Counted from the first letter of the stretch, positions 44,480-52,763 are shown. The stretch: 64,000 nt of DNA from UBA2336 sp964419145 (GCA_964419145.1 CAYQOM010000009.1:1-64000), one strand, 5' to 3'. Made by a program: numbers and translations. The notes: generated by a model from the sequence alone, not told the origin.

Positions 44480-45925
44480 TTAGCGGTCGACTTTGATCTT
44501 ATTTAAAAATACTTCCATTATGGTAGAATACAATTTATCCTTCAGGATTTTATCTTCTATACCCGCATCAATGTTTGGGTTGTCGTTGATTTCAATAACA
44601 TAAAACTTTCCATCCACTTCTTTCATATCTACGCCATACAAACTATCACCAATTAAGCTCGTGGCTTTAAGAGCAGTTCGAATCAATCCGGCAGGGGCCT
44701 GATCGACTGAAATGGATTCCACCGAACCTTCACGCGAGCTTTCCTGCGCATTCCAGTTTACAATCTGCCAGTGCTCGGTGGCCATAAAATATTTGCATAC
44801 ATATAAAGGCTTGCCATCCAACACGCCTACCCGCCAATCAAAAGGCGTTGGTAAATATTCTTGCGCAATAATCAGGTCCGAATCCTTGAACATCATACTG
44901 GTTACTTCCTTGTACTCGGCAGCCGAACTGATTTTATGGACCCCTTTGCTGAATGCGCCATCGGGCTGCTTGAGGATAAAGGGGTAGGAAAGTTTTTCAG
45001 GTAATTTCTTATAGTTTTCCTTACTCAGCACAAATGATTTGGGTGTGAGTATTTTATTAGCATTGAGTAACTCGAACAAGTAGACTTTGTTGGTGCACTT
45101 CAAAATCGATTCAGGATCATCAATTACCGTTAACCCCAACGACTGCGCCTTTTTTGCAAACCGGAAGGTGTGGTGGTTCACAAAAGTCGTTTCGCGGATA
45201 AATAGTGCATCAAACTGAACGAGTTTATCTAAATCGTTTTTGGTAATCAATTCGGCATACAACCCAACCTGGTCGGCAGCTTTAATAAAACGTTGAATCG
45301 CCTTTTCATCGGATGGCGGATTCGGTTCTTTTGGATTAACCAGAATGGCCAGATCGTATTTCTTTTTATCCGGTCGGTATTCCCGCTTTCGCTGAAGGTA
45401 TTGCTCCAACCCGCGTTGAAGCAAAACTCTATCGGCTTCCGGAACTTCACCAATACTCAGCGGCTTAATGCTTTGCAGTATCCACTTGTTGCGCTTACCA
45501 AAAACAGCCCGAAGACTTGGCGCCTGGATGTATTGAAAGAGTTGCTTCGCCAGTTTATTCAGCGATTCAACCTGCGTAATACCAAAGTAAATGTTAAACT
45601 CCACCCGATCACCCGTTTCATTTTTAAACGATTGCTGAATCAGGTTATCAAAATCCTGCGAGTCTTCGCGCAAAATAGAAGGAAACCGGAAATCCTGAAT
45701 GGTGGTAACACCCGGCAACACCTTGTGGTGGCGCGCTTCCGCGAGAAGCGAAACATAATATCCGTAACTCTGATATTGATACGACTTACACAGGTTAAGC
45801 ACTTTTAACCCCTTGGTTTGCTGGTAGCGCTCTCCTGCAATGTAATTCCCCGGAGTAATTACCTCCACATCTTCCAACCGGAATTGCCAACTCTCAGGGT
45901 TTTCAACAATAATTAACTTCGGCAT
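44480..45925 (-). CDS. RimK-type ATP-grasp ligase with RLAN N-terminal domain
   Basis: 481 residues. The N-terminal half (about residues 1-200, with NIYFGITQVESLNKLAKQLFQYIQAP) fits the RimK-like ATP-grasp N-terminal (RLAN) domain, and a C-terminal ATP-grasp domain follows (about 210-475). Its substrate and nucleotide residues include FILKQPDGAFSKGVH, IIAQEYLPTPFDWRVGVLDG and EINDNPNIDAG. These ligases make amide or peptide bonds between a carboxylate and an amino acid; RimK adds glutamates to ribosomal protein S6. It is preceded by a C39-like peptidase gene (6-base gap) and followed at once by the GCS2 ligase, which points to a shared product. Confidence 0.88.
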   Translation of the reverse strand: MPKLIIVENPESWQFRLEDVEVITPGNYIAGERYQQTKGLKVLNLCKSYQYQSYGYYVSLLAEARHHKVLPGVTTIQDFRFPSILREDSQDFDNLIQQSFKNETGDRVEFNIYFGITQVESLNKLAKQLFQYIQAPSLRAVFGKRNKWILQSIKPLSIGEVPEADRVLLQRGLEQYLQRKREYRPDKKKYDLAILVNPKEPNPPSDEKAIQRFIKAADQVGLYAELITKNDLDKLVQFDALFIRETTFVNHHTFRFAKKAQSLGLTVIDDPESILKCTNKVYLFELLNANKILTPKSFVLSKENYKKLPEKLSYPFILKQPDGAFSKGVHKISSAAEYKEVTSMMFKDSDLIIAQEYLPTPFDWRVGVLDGKPLYVCKYFMATEHWQIVNWNAQESSREGSVESISVDQAPAGLIRTALKATSLIGDSLYGVDMKEVDGKFYVIEINDNPNIDAGIEDKILKDKLYSTIMEVFLNKIKVDR

Positions 45926-45931
45926 AATGAC

Positions 45932-46657
45932 TTAACGATTCTTTTTAGGAGGTTCAATAACAAGAAGGTTTGCATCATACGTTACAATGCCCAATAGAAT
46001 GCTGTTGATCAATCGGGAGAAACTCACATGGTAAACTTGCTGACCCTTGCTTAATGGATTGGGCGTCATCGGATCAGCCAGGTACGCCAGGTTTTTCTCT
46101 TCATCATATCCACTAATCACAACAAAATGTCCGACCGGTTCGCCTTTAATCGGATCGTAAATATTGAATTGCGGAACCTCTCTGGGACTTCCATACAGGT
46201 ACGTTGCGCTTAACCCGGTAAGTATCGGGATGGATTTTTTCAGATAGCTTTTGATCAGTTTATCGTCCAGTTCATGATAACGCAACTCACCGCCTGATTC
46301 CAAAAATTTAATATAAGCCTTAGATGCAATCTGAAGTTTCCTTCGCTTGTGCTTAAACTCCATCTGCTCCTGTAAATATTTTACAATTTTTTTTGAAGGA
46401 TGTTTGAACCAGGATGGATCAAACACATTGAGGTTGTAGGAATAAATACAGGCTTTATAGCCACGCTGCAAAGCGTGATTGCCCAACATCACGGCCAACG
46501 TACCCCCGTTTTTCAATTGCTTTACTTCACGTATTACTTCCTTGAGGGAGATATCGTCACCATAGTAATTATAGAGCGCCTGCAAACAGGTTGGCCCACA
46601 GGTCACTTCATCGGGTTGTGATTTTATGTCGAAACCATGGATAAGGTCTTTGCGCAT
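45932..46657 (-). CDS. C39-like papain-fold cysteine peptidase, stand-alone
   Basis: 241 residues with no signal peptide and no ABC transporter domain. The peptidase C39 pattern is clear: Gln14 of the oxyanion hole and Cys20 in SQPDEVTCGPTC, His177 in PVGHFVVISGY, and Asp195 in LAYLADP. C39 peptidases usually cut double-glycine leader peptides; here it is first in an operon with two ATP-dependent amide ligases and an amidohydrolase, so it may process or trim the product, or act as a transferase. No candidate leader peptide gene is seen beside it. Confidence 0.85.
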   Translation of the reverse strand: MRKDLIHGFDIKSQPDEVTCGPTCLQALYNYYGDDISLKEVIREVKQLKNGGTLAVMLGNHALQRGYKACIYSYNLNVFDPSWFKHPSKKIVKYLQEQMEFKHKRRKLQIASKAYIKFLESGGELRYHELDDKLIKSYLKKSIPILTGLSATYLYGSPREVPQFNIYDPIKGEPVGHFVVISGYDEEKNLAYLADPMTPNPLSKGQQVYHVSFSRLINSILLGIVTYDANLLVIEPPKKNR

Positions 46658-46748
46658 GCGTTAAGGTTATAAACATAAATTTAAAATAAAGCGATCATAA
46701 AACAGCTTTGATTGTTTTTAAGGATATTTGCCCGTTAAAATTTTTGCC

Positions 46749-47510
46749 ATGAGTCGATTGATTTTTACGCTTTTGTTTTGTTCCGTATCCCTTTTATCGT
46801 GGGGATGGGGTGCCACAGGTCACCGTGCCACCGGCTACATTGCCAACAAGTACCTGAACAAGAAAGCCAGAAAAGCCATTGAGCGTATTTTAAACGGACA
46901 ATCGCTGGCTATGGCCAGTACGTGGATGGATGAAATCCGGTCAGACTCAACGTATGATTACACAGCCGATTGGCATTGGGTAACCATACCGGATGGCATG
47001 ACCTATGAACAAACGGAAAAAAACCCAAATGGAGACATTATAGAAACCATTGAGCGCATTGTAGCGGAATTGAAATCAAAAAAACTTAGTCCGCAACAAG
47101 AGGCAGAAAGACTAAAATGGCTGATCCATTTGATCGGGGATATTCACCAACCGCTTCATGTTGGCCGTGGCGATGACCGGGGTGGTAATAACATAAAAAT
47201 TATGTGGTTCCGTGCCGATAGCAACCTGCATCGCGTATGGGACAGCGATATGATTGACGACACCAAACTCAGCTATACCGAGTTGGCCGAATCGCTCGGT
47301 AACCCTACTCAGCAACAGGTTCAAAACTGGCAACAAGCAACCGTTCGCGATTGGGCCTACGAAAGCATGAATTACCGCAAGCAGGTTTACGATTATGGTA
47401 ATGCCAGGTTAGGTTACCAGTATTCGTATAAGTACCTGGGCACAGCAAAAGAACGCTTGTTACAAGCTGGTATTCGTTTGGCCGGAGTGCTGAATGAGAT
47501 TTACGGATAA
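46749..47510 (+). CDS. Exported S1/P1 nuclease family protein
   Basis: Secreted, trinuclear-zinc single-strand nuclease. I use ATG 46749 (253 residues); the in-frame TTG at 46728 would add 7 residues before the signal peptide (MSRLIFTLLFCSVSLLSWG). The mature N-terminal tryptophan that binds zinc in this family is the W of WGATGHRATGYIAN. Other ligand motifs are WMDEIRSD, WHWVTIP, HLIGDIHQPLHVG with DDRGGNN, and NLHRVWDSDMID. It can degrade RNA or single-stranded DNA outside the cytoplasm, giving nucleotides and phosphate. It is divergent from the amidoligase cassette. Confidence 0.93.
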   Translation: MSRLIFTLLFCSVSLLSWGWGATGHRATGYIANKYLNKKARKAIERILNGQSLAMASTWMDEIRSDSTYDYTADWHWVTIPDGMTYEQTEKNPNGDIIETIERIVAELKSKKLSPQQEAERLKWLIHLIGDIHQPLHVGRGDDRGGNNIKIMWFRADSNLHRVWDSDMIDDTKLSYTELAESLGNPTQQQVQNWQQATVRDWAYESMNYRKQVYDYGNARLGYQYSYKYLGTAKERLLQAGIRLAGVLNEIYG

Positions 47511-47514
47511 TCTT

Positions 47515-47522
47515 TACCTTTG
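47515..47522 (+). promoter_or_regulatory. Promoter -7 element upstream of the tRNA-Arg region
   Basis: TACCTTTG, followed by CAC, matches TAnnTTTG; the same 11-mer TACCTTTGCAC occurs in the leftward promoter at the window start. It lies 52 bases before the broken tRNA copy and 207 before the intact tRNA-Arg. No other TAnnTTTG lies between, so it may drive both. The -33 box is unclear. Confidence 0.45.
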
Positions 47523-47573
47523 CACGGTTCTTTTCAGGTGGCGCATAAGCAAAGCAGTGCTGAAAGGAATTTT

Positions 47574-47638
47574 GGCCCCGTAGTTCAATGCCCGCCCGTA
47601 CCGAACGGTACGTTCGGGCGGGGATAGAATAACAGGTT
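47574..47638 (+). pseudogene. Broken tRNA-Arg copy split by a hairpin
   Basis: GGCCCCGTAGTTCAATG (47574-47590) equals the first 17 bases of the intact tRNA-Arg at 47730. A 32-base inverted-repeat insert (47591-47622) follows, then GATAGAATA (47623-47631), which continues the tRNA, and ACAGGTT (47632-47638), equal to the start of its T arm. The anticodon arm and 3' acceptor are missing. The copy cannot fold into a tRNA. Confidence 0.7.
47591..47622. repeat. GC-rich 32-base palindrome inserted in the D-loop of the broken tRNA
   Basis: CCCGCCCG at the left and CGGGCGGG at the right are 8-base inverted repeats; alternatively CCGAACG pairs with CGTTCGG around a GTA loop, with CCCGC/GCGGG outside. 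It is exactly inserted between two G residues of the D loop. It resembles small mobile palindromes of REP or MITE type; I see no second copy in the window. Confidence 0.6.
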
Positions 47639-47729
47639 ATAAGTAGTTACAGGCGGAACAATACAAGTAAAAATTACTGTAAATCTTAAAGTGAGTGAAT
47701 ATTGACAAAGAAGAATTGAAATAGATCCT

Positions 47730-47801
47730 GGCCCCGTAGTTCAATGGATAGAATAGAAGTTTCCTAAACTTTTGATACAGGTTCGATTCCTGTCGGGGCT
47801 A
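47730..47801 (+). tRNA. tRNA-Arg (anticodon CCT)
   Basis: Acceptor GGCCCCG pairs with CGGGGCT (one G-T pair at the first position), discriminator A. D stem GTTC/GAAT, anticodon stem GAAGT/ACTTT with loop TTCCTAA giving anticodon CCT (reads AGG), and T stem ACAGG/CCTGT with TTCGATT. 72 bases long, no encoded CCA. It lies 16 bases from the 3' end of the convergent CoiA-like gene. Confidence 0.93.
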
Positions 47802-47816
47802 CTTAAAATATGAAGC

Positions 47817-49517
47817 TTACTCAATTAAGCCCAAATAAAACCATTCACCGGTATTTCTGCTTGGGGCAAACACTACCGGAAATAACCTAATTAATAATGC
47901 TTCAGCTTCATAGTTTTTCTTGACATCCCCTTCTTGGTAAGTCTTTAATTTTTCCCTGAGTGTTCCATTGGTGTCACTTTCAATCAGAACATCCCACCTT
48001 TTGTAATGCCTTAATACACGCTCTATATAATGCCAAATGTTCTGGTAATTATGAATAGCATTGTTTGCGACTTCAATAAAGTTCTTAAATCCAAAACCAA
48101 TTATCTTGTTATGCTTTACCGTAAGCATCACCATAATAGCTCCTTCCAGTTTATCGTAAAGCTCAATCAAGTGCAGTTCCTTCAAGTGATTGTAAGCATG
48201 AATTTTGATGATTCTCATTTCGCGTTCCTGCCGACTTTCATGGGGAATAACACATGAGGCAATGTAATTATTATCCGAACCTGTAAGTTTGTAACCATTA
48301 CCAAACATAAGTTGGATAATTCTTTGTCGGAAAAGAAGTTTAGGGTGAGATAAAACAGCCTCCAGTAGGTTCAGGCCTTCCGAATTTTTTGTGTTCAGCT
48401 GTTTGTCAAACCGGTCATTTGATAATAAATATCTGAAAAAGTAGGGTTTGGCTTCTCCCTGTAGCAATTTAAAGAATAGTGCAGAGTCTCCTGTTTTAAA
48501 AACCTTCTGATTTAAGGCCTTGAATTCGTTAAAATCTAGGTTTTCAATTTCGTTCTCAATGAATGGAATGTAATTCTCTTTGTCTGTGGTATAGAAGGTT
48601 CGTAGAAGTTCTAATGCAGGTCTAATTTTCTTCTCCATGTCCGGCCCAATACTGATATTCTCAGGAATATCCCCTGAGCGCGTGACTTTCTTCTTAACAG
48701 CGGATCGTCTAATCTCTTCCTGCGTTTCCCGTTCCTCGTCTGCGAGACTGATATAAAATACCTGGTACTCTTTCGTATCGAATTTTAGTTCTGACAACGA
48801 CACCGTTTGCTTATTCCATTCATAATACGCTTCGTTCCTATGATTAATGAGGCCTTCCTTAAAATGAGCCGTGAAACTTGCTGGTGTCGCATGATCGTTG
48901 AAACTGAAATAGTTTTGGTGTGCATTGAGATACTTAATATCTCTTGCCGTTTGGTTGGTATTTGTTGGATTAAAATCGTCTAATACCCATACGAGATAGA
49001 TTTCGTTCCGCTGATAGAACTCATGGCGTTTAAAGATATACTTTGCCGGAAGTCTTGAAAGCTGGACTTCAAATGCAATTTTTAAATTTTTGTATTCGCA
49101 AAAAACATCAGGTCGTCTTTTTTCAAGATTATCTTTTAAAAACCGATCATCAATGGTTACCGTATCAGCATTGACACCTTCAATTGATTTTAAGTAATTG
49201 CCTAATTCTCGCTTTAGTCGTTTGTGCCGTTCGCTTTCCCGGTTTGCAATATGTTGTTCAATTTCTTTACGCTCTGCTACTGTAAAACCGAGATCTTTTA
49301 AAAAACAATAGGTGGTACTTGGAAAATGCCTAAAAAAAACTCGTCCGTGACTTATAAAAACCGTAGCCTTCTCCTTGCAATCAGGACATCGAAGCACTTG
49401 GTTACCTGAGTGAAATTGTTTCCTGAACTCAAAACCTTTCTGACCCTTGAGAACCACCAGGGCATCATAAGCTTCGCCCGTTGCTTCATCGAATACGTTC
49501 CGAATCGAGTATTCCAT
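47817..49517 (-). CDS. CoiA-like / DUF6035-type putative nuclease
   Basis: 566 residues. The N-terminal zinc-ribbon-like site has Cys44, Cys47 (CPDC), His64 and Cys71. Around residues 133-165, RRPDVFCEYKNLKIAFEVQLSRLP followed by KRHEFYQRNEIYLVWVLDD matches the restriction-endonuclease-like core of CoiA-type proteins, with the RPD and E-x-Q residues. The C-terminal 350 residues are helical and not recognised. CoiA is linked to natural transformation, and related families occur in phage or mobile settings. It lies alone between tRNA-Arg and hflX, a common place for acquired genes. Confidence 0.65.
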   Translation of the reverse strand: MEYSIRNVFDEATGEAYDALVVLKGQKGFEFRKQFHSGNQVLRCPDCKEKATVFISHGRVFFRHFPSTTYCFLKDLGFTVAERKEIEQHIANRESERHKRLKRELGNYLKSIEGVNADTVTIDDRFLKDNLEKRRPDVFCEYKNLKIAFEVQLSRLPAKYIFKRHEFYQRNEIYLVWVLDDFNPTNTNQTARDIKYLNAHQNYFSFNDHATPASFTAHFKEGLINHRNEAYYEWNKQTVSLSELKFDTKEYQVFYISLADEERETQEEIRRSAVKKKVTRSGDIPENISIGPDMEKKIRPALELLRTFYTTDKENYIPFIENEIENLDFNEFKALNQKVFKTGDSALFFKLLQGEAKPYFFRYLLSNDRFDKQLNTKNSEGLNLLEAVLSHPKLLFRQRIIQLMFGNGYKLTGSDNNYIASCVIPHESRQEREMRIIKIHAYNHLKELHLIELYDKLEGAIMVMLTVKHNKIIGFGFKNFIEVANNAIHNYQNIWHYIERVLRHYKRWDVLIESDTNGTLREKLKTYQEGDVKKNYEAEALLIRLFPVVFAPSRNTGEWFYLGLIE

Positions 49518-49722
49518 CTTGTGAATTTATCTCGTCTGATAGACAGTTAATGTCAAATATCCCGTTGAAACTGAAAAAGAATAAAAAGGTAATGAAAAAG
49601 GAATCTAATAATGGAAGAATTACAGAAGCAGAAAACCGTCATTTAAATAGTTTTCAAGAGAAAACTACCATATTCAAAGATAGAGTATCTGTTGGGTCGA
49701 TAATCCAAAGGTAGGCTACCAC

Positions 49723-49752
49723 AAAGCACATATCTTCAACGATGTGCTTTTT
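49723..49752. terminator. Hairpin terminator at the end of hflX
   Basis: AAAGCACAT (49723-49731) and ATGTGCTTT (49742-49750) form a 9-base-pair stem with a 10-base loop. A run of T follows in the rightward direction; leftward, it stands right after the hflX stop codon. It could act in both directions. Confidence 0.6.
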
Positions 49753-50950
49753 ATACCTGCTCCGTTCTGAAAGGCGCAAACTCATACCCGTCTTTCAAAA
49801 AATTAGGAAAGATTTTAAGGTGCTCTTTCTTCACTTCTTCAAACAATAATTTTTTCAGCTCCAGCATATTCTCCCCTGTTTCAGCCGAAACAAAAATTAC
49901 CTGCGCAAACCCATGCTCGTTGTAATAGCGTTTCATTGAGTCGAGATCAAGCGGCTCATCGGTTTGCTTCGCTTTCAAGAGATCAACTTTATTCAACACC
50001 AGCACCACCGGAATTTGCGATGCGCCAATATCCGCCAGCGTGTTGCTTACTACTTCAATGTGATTATCGTGGTACGGATGAGAAACATCCACCACGTGCA
50101 GTAAAATATTGGCTTCACGAACCTCGTCCAGAGTAGACTTGAACGATTCAATCAGGTGATGCGGAAGTTTGCGGATAAACCCTACCGTATCGGAAAGCAA
50201 AAAGGGAATATTGCCGAACGTGATTTTTCGAACGGTGGCATCAACGGTGGCGAATAATTTATTCTCAGCCAATACGCCCGAGCCGGAAAGCACATTCATC
50301 AACGTAGACTTACCGGCATTGGTGTACCCAACCAACGCTACACGAACAATATTGCTTCGCGATTTACGCTGCGTTTGGCGCTGGCGGTCAATTTTTTCAA
50401 GTTCATCTTTCAGCAAGGTGATCCTATACCGGATATTCCTACGGTCCGTTTCAATTTCGCGTTCACCGGCACCCCCACGGGTTCCGGTTCCACCGCGCTG
50501 GCGTTCAAGGTGCGTCCACAACCGGGTTAACCGGGGCAACAGGTATTGGTTGCGGGCAAGCTCTACCTGCGTACGCGCCTGGGCGGTTTGGGCGCGTTTT
50601 AAAAAGATATCCAGGATCAACAGACTTCGATCGTAGATTTTAACCCCCTGTTCACGGTCTTTTGGGTTCAGTTCTTTCTCCAGGTTCCGGAGTTGAGAGG
50701 GAGAAAGGTCATCATCAAAAACTACGGTTGTAATATTATTTTCAAATACATATGATTTTAGCTCCTCAACTTTGCCTTTGCCGATAAACGTGCGCGAATC
50801 GGGTGCTTTTAAATTTTGCACCATTCTTTTCTCGGCTATGATTCCGGCAGTTTCTGCCAAAAAAGCCAGTTCATCAAGATGCTCCGTTGTTAACTCGGGT
50901 TGGCGGGCATCGCCAATGGCCACTAAAACCGCTGTTTGATTATTCCCCAT
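49751..50950 (-). CDS. hflX: GTPase HflX
   Basis: Ribosome-associated GTPase, 399 residues, of the OBG-HflX branch. It splits stalled or heat-damaged ribosomes in other bacteria. The N-terminal HflX domain has FIGKGKVEELKSYV, followed by the glycine-rich linker RGGTGTRGGAGEREIE, and the G domain has G1 GYTNAGKST, G3 DTVGFIRKLPHHLIESFKSTL and G4 NKVDLL. The promoter-like TAACTTTG lies just upstream on the minus strand. Divergent from the exopolysaccharide operon. Confidence 0.95.
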   Translation of the reverse strand: MGNNQTAVLVAIGDARQPELTTEHLDELAFLAETAGIIAEKRMVQNLKAPDSRTFIGKGKVEELKSYVFENNITTVVFDDDLSPSQLRNLEKELNPKDREQGVKIYDRSLLILDIFLKRAQTAQARTQVELARNQYLLPRLTRLWTHLERQRGGTGTRGGAGEREIETDRRNIRYRITLLKDELEKIDRQRQTQRKSRSNIVRVALVGYTNAGKSTLMNVLSGSGVLAENKLFATVDATVRKITFGNIPFLLSDTVGFIRKLPHHLIESFKSTLDEVREANILLHVVDVSHPYHDNHIEVVSNTLADIGASQIPVVLVLNKVDLLKAKQTDEPLDLDSMKRYYNEHGFAQVIFVSAETGENMLELKKLLFEEVKKEHLKIFPNFLKDGYEFAPFRTEQV

Positions 50951-50956
50951 GAACGC

Positions 50957-50964
50957 GCAAAGTT
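50957..50964 (-). promoter_or_regulatory. Promoter -7 element of hflX
   Basis: Minus-strand TAACTTTG, followed by GCG, matches TAnnTTTG. It is only 6 bases before the hflX ATG, so the transcript would be leaderless or nearly so; if not, it may be chance. Confidence 0.35.
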
Positions 50965-50993
50965 AGTATGATTAATATCATTTTCGCTGTCGG

Positions 50994-51011
50994 TTACTTT
51001 TGCATACTTTT
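50994..51011 (+). promoter_or_regulatory. Tandem promoter -7 elements of the exopolysaccharide operon
   Basis: TACTTTTG occurs twice, at 50994-51001 and 51004-51011, 10 bases apart. Either gives a leader of about 70-85 bases before the glycosyltransferase ATG at 51088. The matching -33 boxes are not clear. Confidence 0.5.
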
Positions 51012-51087
51012 GTCGATTAAAAAAACAGTTTAAGCGAGGGAAATGGCAATTAACCCTCCAATTTAACAGTAGGCTCTAATCTGATTC

Positions 51088-52191
51088 ATGAAAGTTGCAA
51101 TTGTCCTAAATACATCCTGGAACATTTACAATTTCAGGCTTAACCTGATCCAATCGCTTCAGGAACAGGGACACGAAATCTTTACCATCGCCCCGACAGA
51201 TGGGTATACTCCACTTTTGGAAGAACACGGATGCAAACACTATCACTTAAAAATGGACAGTCGTGGCGCAAATCCGTTAAAAGACGCAGCCCTTATATTT
51301 GAGTTGTATTCCATCTACCGGAAGATAAAGCCGGATGTTATTCTACACTATACCATTAAGCCAAACGTTTACGGAACACTAGCCGCAGCCTTACTGCGGA
51401 TACCGGTGGTGAACAATGTTTGCGGACTGGGTACGGTGTTCCTTAAAAAGGGCCCACTCGCAGTGGTGGCTAAATTTCTTTACCGCATGAGCTTTCGCTT
51501 TGCGCGAAAAGTGTTCTTCCAAAATCCGGACGACTTAAAACTATTTCTGGATAAGAACCTCGTTAAAAAGCAGGCTGTGGATCTGATTCCCGGATCAGGA
51601 ATTGACCTTAAACATTTCACTCCGGTGAACTATCAACGCAACCCGAAGTTCACATTTCTCCTAATCTCGCGATTGATTACCGATAAAGGGATTCTTGAAT
51701 ATGTTGATGCCGTGAAGAAGCTAAAAGCTGAAGGCATAGCGGCACGGTTTCAGGTGCTTGGCGCGATGGATCCCGAGCATAAGCGGGGAATTAGCAAAGC
51801 GTTGATTCAATCCTGGATAGATTCTGGTACCATTGAATATCTCGGTACAACAGATGATGTGCGCCACTTTATTCAACAAGCCGATTGTGTGGTGTTGCCA
51901 TCTTATCGCGAAGGAACACCCCGTACGCTGCTTGAGGCTGCCAGCTCTTCAAAACCCATTATTGCAACAGATGTACCTGGCTGCAATCAGGTAGTAGAGC
52001 ACCAAGTAAACGGATTGCTTTGTAAATTAAAAGATGCTGATGATCTTGCCCGTCAAATGCGTAGGCTGGCAGGCATGGACGATAAAACTCTTCAGACCTT
52101 TGGCTCAAATGGCCGAAAAAAAATGGAGGCTGAATTTGATGAAAGCATCGTCATCAACAAATACCTGCAAGCCATACACGAGGTGAAGTAA
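51088..52191 (+). CDS. Glycosyltransferase, GT4 family
   Basis: 367 residues, GT-B fold, retaining. The N-terminal half carries VLNTSWNIYNFRLNLIQSL and the acceptor-side HYTIKPNVYGTLAA; the C-terminal half has the sugar-nucleotide site LISRLITDKGILEYVDAVKKL and the E-x7-E motif SYREGTPRTLLEAASSSKPIIATD. This resembles enzymes that add a hexose or N-acetylhexosamine to an undecaprenyl-linked sugar in polysaccharide repeat assembly. First gene of the exopolysaccharide operon, 5 bases before rfbC. Donor and acceptor are unknown. Confidence 0.88.
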   Translation: MKVAIVLNTSWNIYNFRLNLIQSLQEQGHEIFTIAPTDGYTPLLEEHGCKHYHLKMDSRGANPLKDAALIFELYSIYRKIKPDVILHYTIKPNVYGTLAAALLRIPVVNNVCGLGTVFLKKGPLAVVAKFLYRMSFRFARKVFFQNPDDLKLFLDKNLVKKQAVDLIPGSGIDLKHFTPVNYQRNPKFTFLLISRLITDKGILEYVDAVKKLKAEGIAARFQVLGAMDPEHKRGISKALIQSWIDSGTIEYLGTTDDVRHFIQQADCVVLPSYREGTPRTLLEAASSSKPIIATDVPGCNQVVEHQVNGLLCKLKDADDLARQMRRLAGMDDKTLQTFGSNGRKKMEAEFDESIVINKYLQAIHEVK

Positions 52192-52196
52192 ACTCC

Positions 52197-52751
52197 ATGC
52201 AGGTAATTCAAACAGGTATTCAAGGTTTGGTAGAAATCATTCCGCAGGTTTATGAAGATAACCGCGGATGGTTTTTGGAATTCTATAAGGAAGAATCCTT
52301 TCACCCTAAAGGGATTACCGATCGGTTTACCCAGGAAAACCTTTCCTTCTCTAAAAAAGGTGTTGTACGAGGAATGCATTTTCAATATCCTCCACACGAA
52401 CAAGCAAAACTGGTTTCTGTGCTCAAAGGAAAAGTGCTGGATGTAGTTATTGATCTTCGAAAAGGCTCAAAAACATTTGGCCAAACGCACAGCTGTCTGC
52501 TTGATAGTGAAAGACATAACTTACTAATGGTGCCTGAAGGCTTTGCTCATGGGTTCGCAGCTTTAGAAGACTCCTTATTTCTATACAAAACTTCCAACGC
52601 CTATAACCGCGAGGCTGAAGGAGGCATTGTATGGAACGATCCGCAACTGAATATTCAATGGCCTTTCCCTGATCCGATTCTTTCCGAAAAAGACAGGAAC
52701 CTCCCTACACTCGAAGAGTTGTTAAGAAAATCATTAATTTCACGGGATTAA
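52197..52751 (+). CDS. rfbC: dTDP-4-dehydrorhamnose 3,5-epimerase
   Basis: Cupin-fold epimerase, 184 residues, normal length. Catalytic His61 is in RGMHFQ, with QAKLVSVLKGKVLDVVIDLRKGSKTFG and VPEGFAHGFAALEDSLFLYKTS following. Makes dTDP-4-dehydro-L-rhamnose in dTDP-rhamnose synthesis. rfbA, rfbB and rfbD are not in this window, so the pathway would need genes elsewhere. It sits between a glycosyltransferase and the export genes. Confidence 0.95.
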   Translation: MQVIQTGIQGLVEIIPQVYEDNRGWFLEFYKEESFHPKGITDRFTQENLSFSKKGVVRGMHFQYPPHEQAKLVSVLKGKVLDVVIDLRKGSKTFGQTHSCLLDSERHNLLMVPEGFAHGFAALEDSLFLYKTSNAYNREAEGGIVWNDPQLNIQWPFPDPILSEKDRNLPTLEELLRKSLISRD

Positions 52752-52763
52752 ACTCGTAAAACG

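Noticed and set aside
45932..46657. C39-like peptidase as part of a bacteriocin export system
   Set aside because: There is no ABC transporter domain, no membrane-fusion gene and no double-glycine leader peptide gene nearby.
47591..47622. The 32-base palindrome as a rho-independent terminator
   Set aside because: It has no T run after the stem in either direction, and it interrupts tRNA sequence exactly; an insertion fits better.
49550..49714. Small rightward ORF of 55 codons (MSNIPLKLKK...) between the CoiA-like gene and hflX
   Set aside because: Low-complexity lysine-rich start, no recognised family, no promoter consensus, and the frame is open mainly by chance in an AT-rich gap. Too weak to call a gene.
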